DNA of 64,000 nucleotides from Flavobacterium suncheonense GH29-5 = DSM 17707 (lineage in GTDB: Bacteria; Bacteroidota; Bacteroidia; Flavobacteriales; Flavobacteriaceae). The DNA lies in contig NZ_KE387022.1 in the NCBI RefSeq assembly GCF_000430025.1, forward strand, positions 42,637-106,636, given 5' to 3'. Below are positions 1 to 9,206 of this stretch, in pieces; the first letter of the stretch is position 1, and every line of letters starts with the position of its first letter. A model generated the notes under the pieces. That model saw only the letters and a program-made list of their open reading frames with translations, did no database searches and was not told where the DNA came from. The translations under genes and the position numbers were made by a program.

Positions 1-121
1 CGGTAATACCGGCCGGAAGTAACAGGCTTTCTTTTACGGTACAAGGCGCCAATGCGAACAAAATCAGGAGTACCCAAATGGTGCGTTTGCTGCTTTGGTA
101 GTATGATTTTAGTTGCCTCAT
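1..121 (-). CDS. N-terminal fragment of an unknown membrane or exported protein
   Basis: Only the first 40 codons are in the window; the gene runs off the left edge. The start ATG is the complement of 119-121. The N-terminus is basic (MRQLKSYYQSSKR) and is followed by a hydrophobic stretch (residues about 14-26, TIWVLLILFALAP), so it looks like a signal peptide or membrane anchor. A cysteine follows at residue 27, but no clear lipobox is seen. The gene is divergent from hsdR and shares the 218-base intergenic region with it. The function is not recognisable. Confidence 0.6.
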   Translation of the reverse strand, partial: MRQLKSYYQSSKRTIWVLLILFALAPCTVKESLLLPAGIT

Positions 122-262
122 GGGGTAAATTTACAATTTTAGATCAGGTACTTTGCAAGTTTAACTTTATGTTTAGAGGTTTTTATTTTTAAGATTGACG
201 CAAAATCCAGCTTTACGTTGCGCTTAAATGCCCGAATGCAATTGAGACCGATTTTTTTTAAA

Positions 263-282
263 AATCACTAAATTTAGTGATT
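263..282. promoter_or_regulatory. perfect 20-bp palindrome over the hsd promoter (candidate operator)
   Basis: Two 10-base arms (AATCACTAAA and its exact complement) form an uninterrupted palindrome. Its last two bases are the first two bases of the TTG taken as the -33 element of hsdR, so a bound dimer would compete with RNA polymerase. No other copy was found in the window by eye. The regulator is unknown; the XRE protein encoded at 12900-13304 is one candidate. Confidence 0.5.
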
Positions 283-311
283 GTGTAAGTGTTTATTTAT
301 GGTTAAGTTTG
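281..311 (+). promoter_or_regulatory. Bacteroidota-type promoter of the hsd operon
   Basis: TTG (281-283), 20 bases, then TAAGTTTG (304-311), which fits the TTG-N17-23-TAnnTTTG pattern of Bacteroidota housekeeping promoters. It lies 28 bases before the hsdR start codon. Confidence 0.55.
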
Positions 312-339
312 GACAATTAAGCTAACTCTGTCCCGATAA

Positions 340-3300
340 ATGAAATTCAACGAAGATTCCAGGGTAAAAATCCCTACCATACTGCATTTGATGCGATTAG
401 GTTATGAATATATTTCATTAGCTTCTCAAAAATGGGATGAATCCACCAATATTTTTCATGATATATTTCATGATTCTGTGAAACGATTAAATCCAGAGTT
501 GAATGATGGTGATTTACATCGCTTGTATGATGAAGTGGCTTTGTGTTTAGAAAATGAAGATTTAGGAAAAGCTTTTTATGAAAAAATTATTGATCAGTCC
601 GGAGTTCGTTTAATTGATTTTGAAGATTTCAATAATAACTCTTTTCACGTTGTTACGGAACTGACTTATAAAAAAGATGATGAGGAATTCCGCCCGGATA
701 TTGTTTTACTAATTAACGGAATGCCTTTGGTTTTTATTGAAGTTAAAAAACCGAACAATCAAGACGGTATTTTAGCAGAACACAAGCGTATACAAACACG
801 ATTCCAAAATAAGAAATTCCGACCGTTTGTTAATATTACCCAGTTAATGGTTTTTTCTAATAACATGGAATATGACAATAGCTCGCCGTTACCAATTGAA
901 GGAGCTTTTTATGCGACTACCTCATATTACAAACCGATTTTTAACTATTTCAGAGAAGAGGCAACTTTCGATTTGAATCAGATACTTTCAGAAGTTGATG
1001 ATACAACAGAAACTGTCGTTTTAAAAGATAATAACTTAGTTGGTATTAAACATTCGGATGAATTTATAACCAATAAAAATCCGAATACTCCAACCAATCG
1101 AATTTGTACTTCCTTGTTTCAAAAAGAACGTTTGGCTTTTGTTTTGCAATACGGAATTGCCTACGTGAAAGAATCAAGCGGTTTGCAAAAACACATTATG
1201 CGTTATCCGCAACTGTTTGCTACTAAAGCTATTGAAGCTAAGCTTGATGCCGGTGAAAAAAAAGGGATTATCTGGCATACACAAGGAAGTGGAAAAACAG
1301 CACTAACGTTTTACAATGTAAAATATTTGACGAACTATTTTCAGAAGAAAAATATCGTACCGAAGTTTTACTTTATAGTGGATCGTTTGGATTTATTGAT
1401 TCAGGCCGGAAAAGAATTTAAAAGCCGTGGTTTGGTGGTTCATAATATCAATTCGCGAGAAGAATTCTCTAAGGACATAAAATCTACGAGTGTTATTCAT
1501 AACAATTCCGGAAAGCCTGAAATTACAGTGGTTAATATCCAAAAATTTCAGGATGATCCGAATGTAGTTCGTAATACCGATTATAACCTGAACATTCAGC
1601 GGGTGTATTTTATGGATGAAGTGCACCGAAGTTATAATCCGAAAGGAAGCTTTTTAGCCAACCTGAACGAATCGGATAGGAATGCGATTAAAATTGGATT
1701 GACCGGAACACCTTTATTGGGTACGGATTACAATTCGAAATCGCTTTTTGGCGGTTATATTCACAAGTATTATTACAATTCGTCTATAGCTGATGGTTAT
1801 ACCTTACGTTTAATTCGCGAAGAAATCGAAACAAATTACCGTTTGGCTTTAAAGCAAACTCTTGAGGAAATCGATATTTTAAAAGGGAATACAGACAAAA
1901 AACTGGTGTACGCCCATCCGAAGTTTGTAGAGCCGATGCTGGATTACATCGTGCAGGATTTTGAAAAAGCCCGAATTACCATGAATGACAATACAATTGG
2001 TGGTATGGTGGTTTGTGATTCTTCGGAACAGGCTAAAATGCTGTATGAAATTTTCCAAGCAAAATATGCGGTTCAAAAGGACGAAACGGAAGGACTTTTA
2101 ATGGCCGCAGAACCGAACCAAAGCTACGGCGATAAAAAGAAAAATGAAAGCCGTGTAACTAAGGCTGCCGTTATTTTGCATGATATAGGAACCAAAGACG
2201 ATCGTAAAAGCGAGGTGGATCAATTTAAAGAGGGTCATATCGATTTATTGTTTGTGTATAACATGCTTTTGACCGGTTTTGATGCACCTAGATTGAAGAA
2301 ATTATATATCGGGCGTGTAATTAAAGCACACAATCTGCTGCAAACATTAACCCGCGTTAACCGAACCTATAAAGATTTCCGATATGGTTATGTAGTGGAT
2401 TTTGCTGATATTCAGAAAGAGTTTGATAAAACCAATCAGGATTACTTTAACGAACTGCAATCAGAGTTGGGAGATGAGATGCAGCACTACTCGGATTTGT
2501 TTAAATCGCAGGAAGAAATCAATCAGGAAATTCAGGAAATAAAAGATGTCCTGTTTCATTACAATATACAGAATGCCGAAATCTTTTCGCAGCAAATCTC
2601 ACAGATTAAAGACCGTGGCATTATGTTGCAAATTACCAAAGCTTTAAACAATGCCAAGAGTTTGTATAACCTGATTCGCTTATCGGGAAATTATGAATTA
2701 CTGGAGCAACTGGATTTTCATAAGCTTACGGTATTAGCGAGAGAGGCTAATAATCATTTGACGTTAATTAACACCAAAGAAGCTTTAGAAAGTAATGTAG
2801 ATACTTCAAATTTGCTTAACATTGCACTCGAAGACGTACTGTTTGCTTTTGTAAAAGTAAAAGAAGAAGAAATGGTTTTGGCCGATGAACTGAAAACCAC
2901 TTTGCAAAAGACCAGAGAAATGCTCGGTGGAAATTTTGATCAAAAAGATCCGGTTTTTATTTCATTGAAAGAAGAATTGGAACGTCTGTTTAAAAAGAAA
3001 AATTTGAGCGAGGTTTCCAAAGAAGAAATGGAAGCCAATATTAAAGCGTTGGAAGCCATTTACAACCAAGCCAAAGAACTCGAGCGCAAAAACCAATTGT
3101 TGCGTGCCAAATACGACAATGACGAAAAATATGCCCGACTGCACAAACGCCTGATGGAAAAAGATCCGTTAACGGATAGCGAAAGCAAGTTGTTTGAAGC
3201 CTTGCAAGGGTTGAAAAAAGAAGTCGACCAACAAATTCTTCAAAATTCAAAAATGTTGGAAAACGAAAGTTTTGTAGAACGTATGATGATGCGCTTGGTG

Positions 3301-3414
3301 ATCGATCAGTTTAAAAACAAACAACACATTCCATTGGATGCCGCTACTACTAAGCGTATCAACGGAATGATTGTTAAAGAATATATGAATGAATTTTACG
3401 GCAGAGTAGCATAA
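340..3414 (+). CDS. hsdR: type I restriction enzyme, R (endonuclease/translocase) subunit
   Basis: This is the motor and nuclease subunit of a type I restriction-modification complex; it translocates DNA using ATP and cuts when translocation stalls. The HsdR N-terminal nuclease domain shows the PD-(D/E)xK residues D119 and E134-x-K. The helicase core follows, with Walker A (TQGSGKT, about residues 314-320), DEVH (from about D426), motif III TGTP and the late motif QTLTRVNR. The C-terminus is long and helical. At 1024 residues it is full length for the family. The ATG directly follows a stop codon, and a promoter lies 28 bases upstream. It is the first gene of the hsd operon; its stop overlaps the start of the rhuM remnant. 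The reading frame looks intact, so it is probably functional. Confidence 0.95.
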   Translation: MKFNEDSRVKIPTILHLMRLGYEYISLASQKWDESTNIFHDIFHDSVKRLNPELNDGDLHRLYDEVALCLENEDLGKAFYEKIIDQSGVRLIDFEDFNNNSFHVVTELTYKKDDEEFRPDIVLLINGMPLVFIEVKKPNNQDGILAEHKRIQTRFQNKKFRPFVNITQLMVFSNNMEYDNSSPLPIEGAFYATTSYYKPIFNYFREEATFDLNQILSEVDDTTETVVLKDNNLVGIKHSDEFITNKNPNTPTNRICTSLFQKERLAFVLQYGIAYVKESSGLQKHIMRYPQLFATKAIEAKLDAGEKKGIIWHTQGSGKTALTFYNVKYLTNYFQKKNIVPKFYFIVDRLDLLIQAGKEFKSRGLVVHNINSREEFSKDIKSTSVIHNNSGKPEITVVNIQKFQDDPNVVRNTDYNLNIQRVYFMDEVHRSYNPKGSFLANLNESDRNAIKIGLTGTPLLGTDYNSKSLFGGYIHKYYYNSSIADGYTLRLIREEIETNYRLALKQTLEEIDILKGNTDKKLVYAHPKFVEPMLDYIVQDFEKARITMNDNTIGGMVVCDSSEQAKMLYEIFQAKYAVQKDETEGLLMAAEPNQSYGDKKKNESRVTKAAVILHDIGTKDDRKSEVDQFKEGHIDLLFVYNMLLTGFDAPRLKKLYIGRVIKAHNLLQTLTRVNRTYKDFRYGYVVDFADIQKEFDKTNQDYFNELQSELGDEMQHYSDLFKSQEEINQEIQEIKDVLFHYNIQNAEIFSQQISQIKDRGIMLQITKALNNAKSLYNLIRLSGNYELLEQLDFHKLTVLAREANNHLTLINTKEALESNVDTSNLLNIALEDVLFAFVKVKEEEMVLADELKTTLQKTREMLGGNFDQKDPVFISLKEELERLFKKKNLSEVSKEEMEANIKALEAIYNQAKELERKNQLLRAKYDNDEKYARLHKRLMEKDPLTDSESKLFEALQGLKKEVDQQILQNSKMLENESFVERMMMRLVIDQFKNKQHIPLDAATTKRINGMIVKEYMNEFYGRVA

Positions 3415-3810
3415 TGGAGCAGCAAATAGAAATTTTTAAAACTAAAGACAATCAAACAGAAGTAAAAGTACGGTTTGAACAAGATACAGTTTGGCTGGAT
3501 GGCCATACCATTGCTTCATTGTTTACAGTAAACAGGCCGGCAATTGTAAAGCATATTCAAAATATCTATAAAGCAGAAGAATTACAAGAAACTTCAACTT
3601 GTTCCATTTTGGAACAGGTTGCTGCTGATGGTAAATTTCGAGAATAAAACCGTTTGGCTATCTCAGGAACAGTTAGTACTACTGTTTCAAAGAGGTCAAT
3701 CTGTAATTTCAAGACATATTCGAAATGTTTTTGATGAAGGAGAATTTGAAGAAAAAGCAATATGCAAAAAATGCATATTACAATTAACAATAAAAATTAA
3801 ACACTTATAA
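3414..3810 (+). pseudogene. double remnant of RhuM-family genes inside the hsd operon
   Basis: The first 77 codons (3414-3647) match the start of RhuM (virulence RhuM) proteins, including DTVWLDGHTIASLF and the VAADGK segment, then stop. In a different frame, from about 3628, a second RhuM N-terminus begins (NKTVWLSQEQLVLLF, QSVISRHIRNVFDEGEFEE). One missing base near 3757 then shifts the conserved NMQKMHI segment into a third frame, which ends at 3800. This looks like two tandem rhuM genes joined by a deletion and then decayed. RhuM genes are often found between hsd genes and their role is unclear. There is no catalytic content to interpret. Confidence 0.75.
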
Positions 3811-3817
3811 ATATAGA

Positions 3818-5440
3818 ATGACTACTGCATTACAATTTGAAAAGCAAACCAAAGCCTTAATTGACGACCTGAAAAGCGTTTGTGCCAATTACGGATTGGG
3901 AAATGACGGCAATGAATTTAAGATTATCACCCAAGTCTTTTTATATAAATTCCTGAATGACAAATTTGTTCACGAAGTAAAACAACTGGACCCCAAAATA
4001 GCCGAAGCCAAGGATTGGGAAAAAGCCTTACGCGCCTATAGCCCCGAAGACTATGAAATGCTAACGATGCAAATGAGCGAAAGCACCGCAAACCTGCATC
4101 CCGATCAGTTGATTTCGAGCTTATTTGACAGACAAAACGAAGCAAAATTTGCGGATATATTTGACGCAACTTTATTAGATATCGCCAAACAGAACAGCAG
4201 CATCTTCTCGGTAGTAACCGAAGGCGGCGAAAAGATTGTTTTGTTTGAAAACATCAGCAAATATGTAACCGATAAGCGTGACGAGTTTTGCAAAGCCATT
4301 ATTAACAAGCTGGTGCATTTTAGCTTTGAGAACATCTTTCATCAGAAGTTTGATTTTTATGCGACCATCTTCGAATATTTAATTAAAGATTACAACACCA
4401 ACAGTGGCGGAAAATATGCCGAATACTTTACTCCGCATGCTGTAGCGAAAATCATGGCGCGTTGTTTGGTACATGGCGAAGTAAGTGATGTGATCTGTTA
4501 CGATCCTTCGGCCGGATCGGGAACGTTGTTGATGAATCTTGCCCACGAAATTGGCGAAGACAAGTGTACTGTATACTCTCAGGACATTTCACAAAAATCC
4601 TCAAACTTATTGCGCTTGAATTTGATTCTGAACGATTTGGTACATTCGATTCCCAATATTGTAAAGGGAAACACCATTTTAGAACCGTACCATAAAGACA
4701 AAAACGGACGCTTGCAACAGTTTGACTATATCGTAAGCAATCCGCCGTTTAAATTGGATTTCTCTGATTTTAGTGCCGATTTAGATACCAAAGAAAACCA
4801 CGATCGCTTTTTTGCCGGAGTACCCAATGTGCCGAAAACCAAAAAAGAAAGCATGGCAATTTACCTGATGTTTTTACAACACATCATGTATTCGTTAAAA
4901 GATACCGGAAAAGCCGCTATTGTAGTGCCTACAGGATTTATCACCGCCCAAAGTGGTATTGACAAGAAAATTAGAGAGCGTATGGTGGAAAGCAAAATGT
5001 TAGCCGGTGTGGTGAGCATGCCAAGTAACATCTTTGCAACTACCGGAACCAACGTATCAGTAATTTTCTTAGACAAACAAAACAAAGGCGATGTAGTCTT
5101 AATTGACGCCTCCAAATTGGGAACCACCGTAAAAGATGGCAAAAACCAAAAAACGGTATTGAGTCATGAGGAAGAAGACCATATCATTAATACGTTTAAT
5201 AATAAAATAGCCGTTGATGATTTCTCGGTTGTGGTTTCGTATGATGAAATTAAAGCTAAAAATTACAGTTTGAGTGCCGGACAGTATTTTGAAGTGAAGA
5301 TTGAATATACGGATATTACTCCAGAGGAATTTGCGGATAAAATGAAATCATTTGAAAGTAATTTAGCCAATTTGTTTGCTGATAGTAAAACTTTGGAAAC
5401 GGAAATTCAGAATAATTTGAAGGGATTGAAGTATGAGTAA
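3818..5440 (+). CDS. hsdM: type I restriction-modification system, M (DNA methyltransferase) subunit
   Basis: This is the N6-adenine methyltransferase subunit; with HsdS it modifies the host recognition sites, and with HsdR it restricts unmodified DNA. The helical HsdM N-terminal domain covers about residues 1-150. SAM-binding motif I is DPSAGSGT, starting at D229, and catalytic motif IV is NPPF at about residues 307-310. At 540 residues it is of normal length. The ATG at 3818 comes eight bases after the decayed rhuM frame. It overlaps hsdS by eight bases, so the two are probably translationally coupled. The key residues are present and the gene is probably active. Confidence 0.96.
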   Translation: MTTALQFEKQTKALIDDLKSVCANYGLGNDGNEFKIITQVFLYKFLNDKFVHEVKQLDPKIAEAKDWEKALRAYSPEDYEMLTMQMSESTANLHPDQLISSLFDRQNEAKFADIFDATLLDIAKQNSSIFSVVTEGGEKIVLFENISKYVTDKRDEFCKAIINKLVHFSFENIFHQKFDFYATIFEYLIKDYNTNSGGKYAEYFTPHAVAKIMARCLVHGEVSDVICYDPSAGSGTLLMNLAHEIGEDKCTVYSQDISQKSSNLLRLNLILNDLVHSIPNIVKGNTILEPYHKDKNGRLQQFDYIVSNPPFKLDFSDFSADLDTKENHDRFFAGVPNVPKTKKESMAIYLMFLQHIMYSLKDTGKAAIVVPTGFITAQSGIDKKIRERMVESKMLAGVVSMPSNIFATTGTNVSVIFLDKQNKGDVVLIDASKLGTTVKDGKNQKTVLSHEEEDHIINTFNNKIAVDDFSVVVSYDEIKAKNYSLSAGQYFEVKIEYTDITPEEFADKMKSFESNLANLFADSKTLETEIQNNLKGLKYE

Positions 5441-6746
5441 TATTTTAAATGATGTTGTATTTTACTCAAATGAAAGAGTTTCATTGAAAGAGTTAACAAT
5501 TGAGAATTACGTTACTACAGACAATTTACTGCAAAATAAATTAGGGAAAGTCAATGCTGAAAAATTACCTTCACAAGAAGGAAAGGTAACTAAATTTTCA
5601 AAAGGAGATATCCTTATTTCAAATATTCGTCCATATTTAAAAAAAATTTGGTTAGCAAAATATGATGGAGGAAGTTCTGCCGATGTTTTGACATTAAAAG
5701 TGAGACCAGAATTTGATTCTACCTTTATTTACTATTCCTTATTTAGAGATGATTTTTTCGATTATGTGATGAATGGTGCAAAAGGCACAAAAATGCCCAG
5801 AGGTGACAAAAACCAAATTTTAGAATTTCATATTCCAAATTTTGAAAAATCAGAGCAAAAAAGAATAGCCAAAGTCCTTTCCGATTTAGATGCTAAAATT
5901 GAGTTGAACAATAAAATCAATTCCGAGTTAGAAGCTATGGCTAAGACTTTGTATGATTATTGGTTTGTGCAGTTTGATTTTCCTGATAAGGATGGAAAAC
6001 CTTATAAATCTTCTGGTGGTAAAATGGTTTGGAATGAGGAGTTGAAGAGGGAAATTCCTGAGGGGTGGGGAGTGGAAGAATTAGCTTGGTTTATTAATAA
6101 CGATAAAAGCGGAGATTGGGGTAAAGACCAAGTAGAAGGAAACTATAATCAAAAAGCATATTGTGTTAGAGGTGCAGACATCAATGGATTAAATGGAAAG
6201 GGAGAACTAAAAACACCTGAGCGCTATATTTTAGAAAAGAATTTATTTAAAACGTTAGATCCTCACGATTTAATTGTTGAAATATCTGGAGGAAGTCCTA
6301 CTCAATCAACGGGTAGATTAGCGTATATAACAGAGCAGACTTTAGAGCGTTTCGATGCTCCTATTATTTGTTCTAATTTCTGTAAAGCCGTTACTTTAAA
6401 AGAAGATAAGTATTTCTACAATTTCGTTTTTCAATGGAATTCGATTTATGATGCCGGAATTTTATTTGGCTTTGAAGGCAAAACCAGCGGTATTAAAAAT
6501 CTTTTATTCGAGTCATTCGTAACAAGTTATAAAACGGTTGTTCCTCCTATTGAATTGGCTGATAAATTTTATGATTTTATGACACCAATTCAAATCAAAA
6601 AAGAGAAGAATTTAAAAGAAAACCAAGAACTTGCTTCGCTTCGTGATTGGTTGTTGCCTATGTTGATGAATGGGCAGGTTATGGTTGGGGGTGTTGAAGA
6701 GGAAATGGGGATGGTTGCTGAGGAGACAACAGAATATGGTAAATAA
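5433..6746 (+). CDS. hsdS: type I restriction-modification system, specificity subunit
   Basis: HsdS sets the bipartite DNA target of the complex. Two target-recognition domains can be seen, about residues 1-140 and 210-385. Each is followed by a helical spacer; the first holds RIAKVLSDLDAKIELNN from about residue 141 and the stretch AMAKTLYDYWFVQFDFP, and the second ends in ENQELASLRDWLLPMLMNGQ. At 437 residues it is full length. The TRDs are more AT-rich than hsdM, as is usual for these exchangeable parts. It overlaps hsdM at its start and the next small gene by 11 bases at its end. The recognition sequence cannot be predicted from the protein by eye. Confidence 0.95.
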   Translation: MSNILNDVVFYSNERVSLKELTIENYVTTDNLLQNKLGKVNAEKLPSQEGKVTKFSKGDILISNIRPYLKKIWLAKYDGGSSADVLTLKVRPEFDSTFIYYSLFRDDFFDYVMNGAKGTKMPRGDKNQILEFHIPNFEKSEQKRIAKVLSDLDAKIELNNKINSELEAMAKTLYDYWFVQFDFPDKDGKPYKSSGGKMVWNEELKREIPEGWGVEELAWFINNDKSGDWGKDQVEGNYNQKAYCVRGADINGLNGKGELKTPERYILEKNLFKTLDPHDLIVEISGGSPTQSTGRLAYITEQTLERFDAPIICSNFCKAVTLKEDKYFYNFVFQWNSIYDAGILFGFEGKTSGIKNLLFESFVTSYKTVVPPIELADKFYDFMTPIQIKKEKNLKENQELASLRDWLLPMLMNGQVMVGGVEEEMGMVAEETTEYGK

Positions 6747-7032
6747 AGAAAGTCATCCAATAATTAAACTTACCCTTCAAAGTGGCGGAAGTATTGATTT
6801 TGAGAAAACAGGAGTTTTACCAGAGTTTTTGATTTTCAATTCTCCTGATTTACGCAGAACTTGGCGTGTAAAATTGAAAGAGAATAAACAACAAGGTATG
6901 CTTAAAGTACACGGCCAAGTTGCCTTCTATTATATTTTTGATGGTTTGGTGTGTAAAATGCAAAGCGTAAATAATGGCGTTGTCACTTCTGAATGGGATA
7001 TTGAAGAGTATGTAATGGAAATGAGGGATTAA
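6736..7032 (+). CDS. small hypothetical protein overlapping the end of hsdS
   Basis: A 98-residue protein starting at the ATG at 6736, which lies inside the last codons of hsdS in another frame; an open stretch further upstream is only hsdS shadow. It has no signal peptide or membrane segment. The composition is mixed, with a central basic patch (RRTWRVKLKENKQQ), a hydrophobic strand-rich middle (VAFYYIFDGLVCKMQ) and an acidic end. No family is recognised. It ends 64 bases before the deaminase gene, in the same direction, so it could be an hsd accessory protein or a partner of the deaminase. Both are guesses from position. Confidence 0.6.
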   Translation: MVNKESHPIIKLTLQSGGSIDFEKTGVLPEFLIFNSPDLRRTWRVKLKENKQQGMLKVHGQVAFYYIFDGLVCKMQSVNNGVVTSEWDIEEYVMEMRD

Positions 7033-7096
7033 ATGTTGCTGTGATTGTTGAAAAACTATAATGGACAAAAATATATTTTAATAAACTAAATAATCA

Positions 7097-9199
7097 ATGG
7101 GTTTAAATAACTTTTATAAACTAAGAGAAGACTTTATTATTCTTGGCTTGACAGGTAAAATGCAAGCAGGTGCTGATAAGTTTTCAGATATTCTTTCCCA
7201 AGATAAATTAACATCTGAAAATATAGATTTCATGAGCAATTTTATTTCAAGTTATCATGAGATAAGTGCTAGTGAGACTAGAAAATTTAGGAGAATAAAA
7301 GACTTTTTTGAATATAGTGATAACTGGAAAAAATTTGAAGTTATAGAATACAAAAAAGTAGTGCTTCTGTTTATACTGCATGAATGTTATTCAGAAAATT
7401 CAGAAAATTATGTGAATAATATTTGTGATTGGATTGTAAAGCTTGGAAGTACTAAAAACATGTCTCCTTGGTTTGGGAATGAAATTGGTATTGCAAAAGA
7501 TAGTACCGATTTTGTTAATGGTGATTTTAAGGAATTGGTTACTAGTAATATAAATAAGGTTGTCTCGATAAAGTTTAATATAAATGTAGATTTAAAAGAA
7601 AATTTTAAATCGGCTGTATTTCAATCTGATTTTTTCTTTAATGATTCTTTTAATGAATTCGCAAATGTTTTTTTTGAGCAATTAGATTTATTTAGCATTT
7701 ATTTAAGACATAAACTTATTCATGTCTCCTCATATTATTTACGAAGATTTGGAACTTTAAAAATTGAAAAATTAGATGAAAATTCAAATAATTTAAGCTT
7801 AGATAATATTTATACTATTGCTGAAATAATAAATCAGATTATTAAAGTTCATCGAAATAAAAATCATAAGAAGGCACATATTATTATTGATAGATTAAAG
7901 AATTCTTATGAAATGATGTACTTCAGAGAGAAATACTCTGGTTTTTATATGATTGCCAATAATCGAGAAGATCAACAACGTAAAGAAAGTATCAAGAGTA
8001 AGATAAAAAGTATAGATTCAAAAACTGACCAAGAAGAAAATATCAGATTAATATTTAGATTAGACGAAACTGAATATAAAGTTGACGACTTTAAAGACGG
8101 GGATTTTGAAAGTTTTGATATTGAGAATTGTGTGCAAAAATCAGATTATCATATTTGGTATGAAAAAAAATATAGTGATATAAACACATATACTGAATTA
8201 CTTAGAAAAAATGTTAATGGATATTCTGTGCTAAGTTCTTTACCAAAAACTAATGAGTATTATATATATCAACCTTTTTTAGTTCAAGTACTAAAATTAA
8301 TAGCTTTGATTCAACAACCGGGTTTAATTACCCCTACTTATATTGAAAGAATTATGCAGATAGCATTTAATACAAAATTAAATTCTGGCTGTATTTCACG
8401 TCAAGTAGGTGCTGTGGTGACAGATAAAAGCTTTTCTGTTAAAGGAATTGGTTGGAATGAAGTTCCACATGGTCAAGTACCTTGTTCAAGTCGTGATTTA
8501 AGAGACATTGATAAAATAGGAAATGATTTAACTCCTTTTGAACGTGGGGAAACGGATCATAGATACAAGGATGGACAATCTTTTAATGAAAAATTAAAAA
8601 ATGATTTTCATAAACATTCTGCAACTTTAAATTTACAAGGAAGGCCATGCTCATTCTGTTTTAAGTCTTATCATAATGCTTATGAGGCGAAGGATAATCA
8701 AGTTCATACAAGATCATTGCATGCTGAAGAAAATGCCATGCTTCAAATTTCGAAATATGGTGGTCAACCTTTAAAAGGGGGGAATTTATTTACTACGGCG
8801 AGTCCATGTGAATTATGTTCCAAGAAAGCTTATCAATTAGGTATAGAAAATATATTTTATATTGACCTATACCCGGGTATTTCTCAAAAACAAGTTTTAG
8901 AAGGCGGTAAAACTAACCCAAATGTATTTCAATTTCAAGGTGCAATTGGAAGAAGTTTTTATAAGTTTTATGAGCCTTTTATTTCGCAAAAAGATGAAAC
9001 TTTTTTAAGATCGCAAATAAAACCTACTGTATCAGAAAAAGAGAAAGCATCTCAATTACAAAAACTTATCTCAACTGAATTTAAAGCTAATCCACAATAT
9101 GATTTTTCATATTTGGATAATTTTAAAGATGACCCAAATTTGATGAAAGAAATTGCGGAATTAATTGATTTAGGGATTAAAGCAAAGCAGAATAACTAG
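7097..9199 (+). CDS. deoxycytidylate deaminase-like protein with degenerate P-loop, candidate antiphage nucleotide deaminase
   Basis: A 700-residue protein with a zinc-dependent cytidine/dCMP deaminase domain in its C-terminal third. The proton-shuttle motif is HAE (H542-E544), the zinc ligands are PCELC (C571, C574), and there is an extra CSFC pair (C518, C521) that may hold a second, structural zinc. Residues 17-29 (GLTGKMQAGADKF) look like a P-loop that keeps both glycines but has lost the K-S/T. The middle region (about 60-400) is helical and unrecognised. The P-loop-plus-deaminase layout resembles AvcD-type antiphage dCTP deaminases, which deplete dCTP during infection; this one is longer. 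It stands between type I RM and McrBC, and the sequence is strikingly AT-rich. The defence role is inferred; the deaminase fold is well supported. Confidence 0.8.
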   Translation: MGLNNFYKLREDFIILGLTGKMQAGADKFSDILSQDKLTSENIDFMSNFISSYHEISASETRKFRRIKDFFEYSDNWKKFEVIEYKKVVLLFILHECYSENSENYVNNICDWIVKLGSTKNMSPWFGNEIGIAKDSTDFVNGDFKELVTSNINKVVSIKFNINVDLKENFKSAVFQSDFFFNDSFNEFANVFFEQLDLFSIYLRHKLIHVSSYYLRRFGTLKIEKLDENSNNLSLDNIYTIAEIINQIIKVHRNKNHKKAHIIIDRLKNSYEMMYFREKYSGFYMIANNREDQQRKESIKSKIKSIDSKTDQEENIRLIFRLDETEYKVDDFKDGDFESFDIENCVQKSDYHIWYEKKYSDINTYTELLRKNVNGYSVLSSLPKTNEYYIYQPFLVQVLKLIALIQQPGLITPTYIERIMQIAFNTKLNSGCISRQVGAVVTDKSFSVKGIGWNEVPHGQVPCSSRDLRDIDKIGNDLTPFERGETDHRYKDGQSFNEKLKNDFHKHSATLNLQGRPCSFCFKSYHNAYEAKDNQVHTRSLHAEENAMLQISKYGGQPLKGGNLFTTASPCELCSKKAYQLGIENIFYIDLYPGISQKQVLEGGKTNPNVFQFQGAIGRSFYKFYEPFISQKDETFLRSQIKPTVSEKEKASQLQKLISTEFKANPQYDFSYLDNFKDDPNLMKEIAELIDLGIKAKQNN

Positions 9200-9206
9200 T
9201 TTAATA

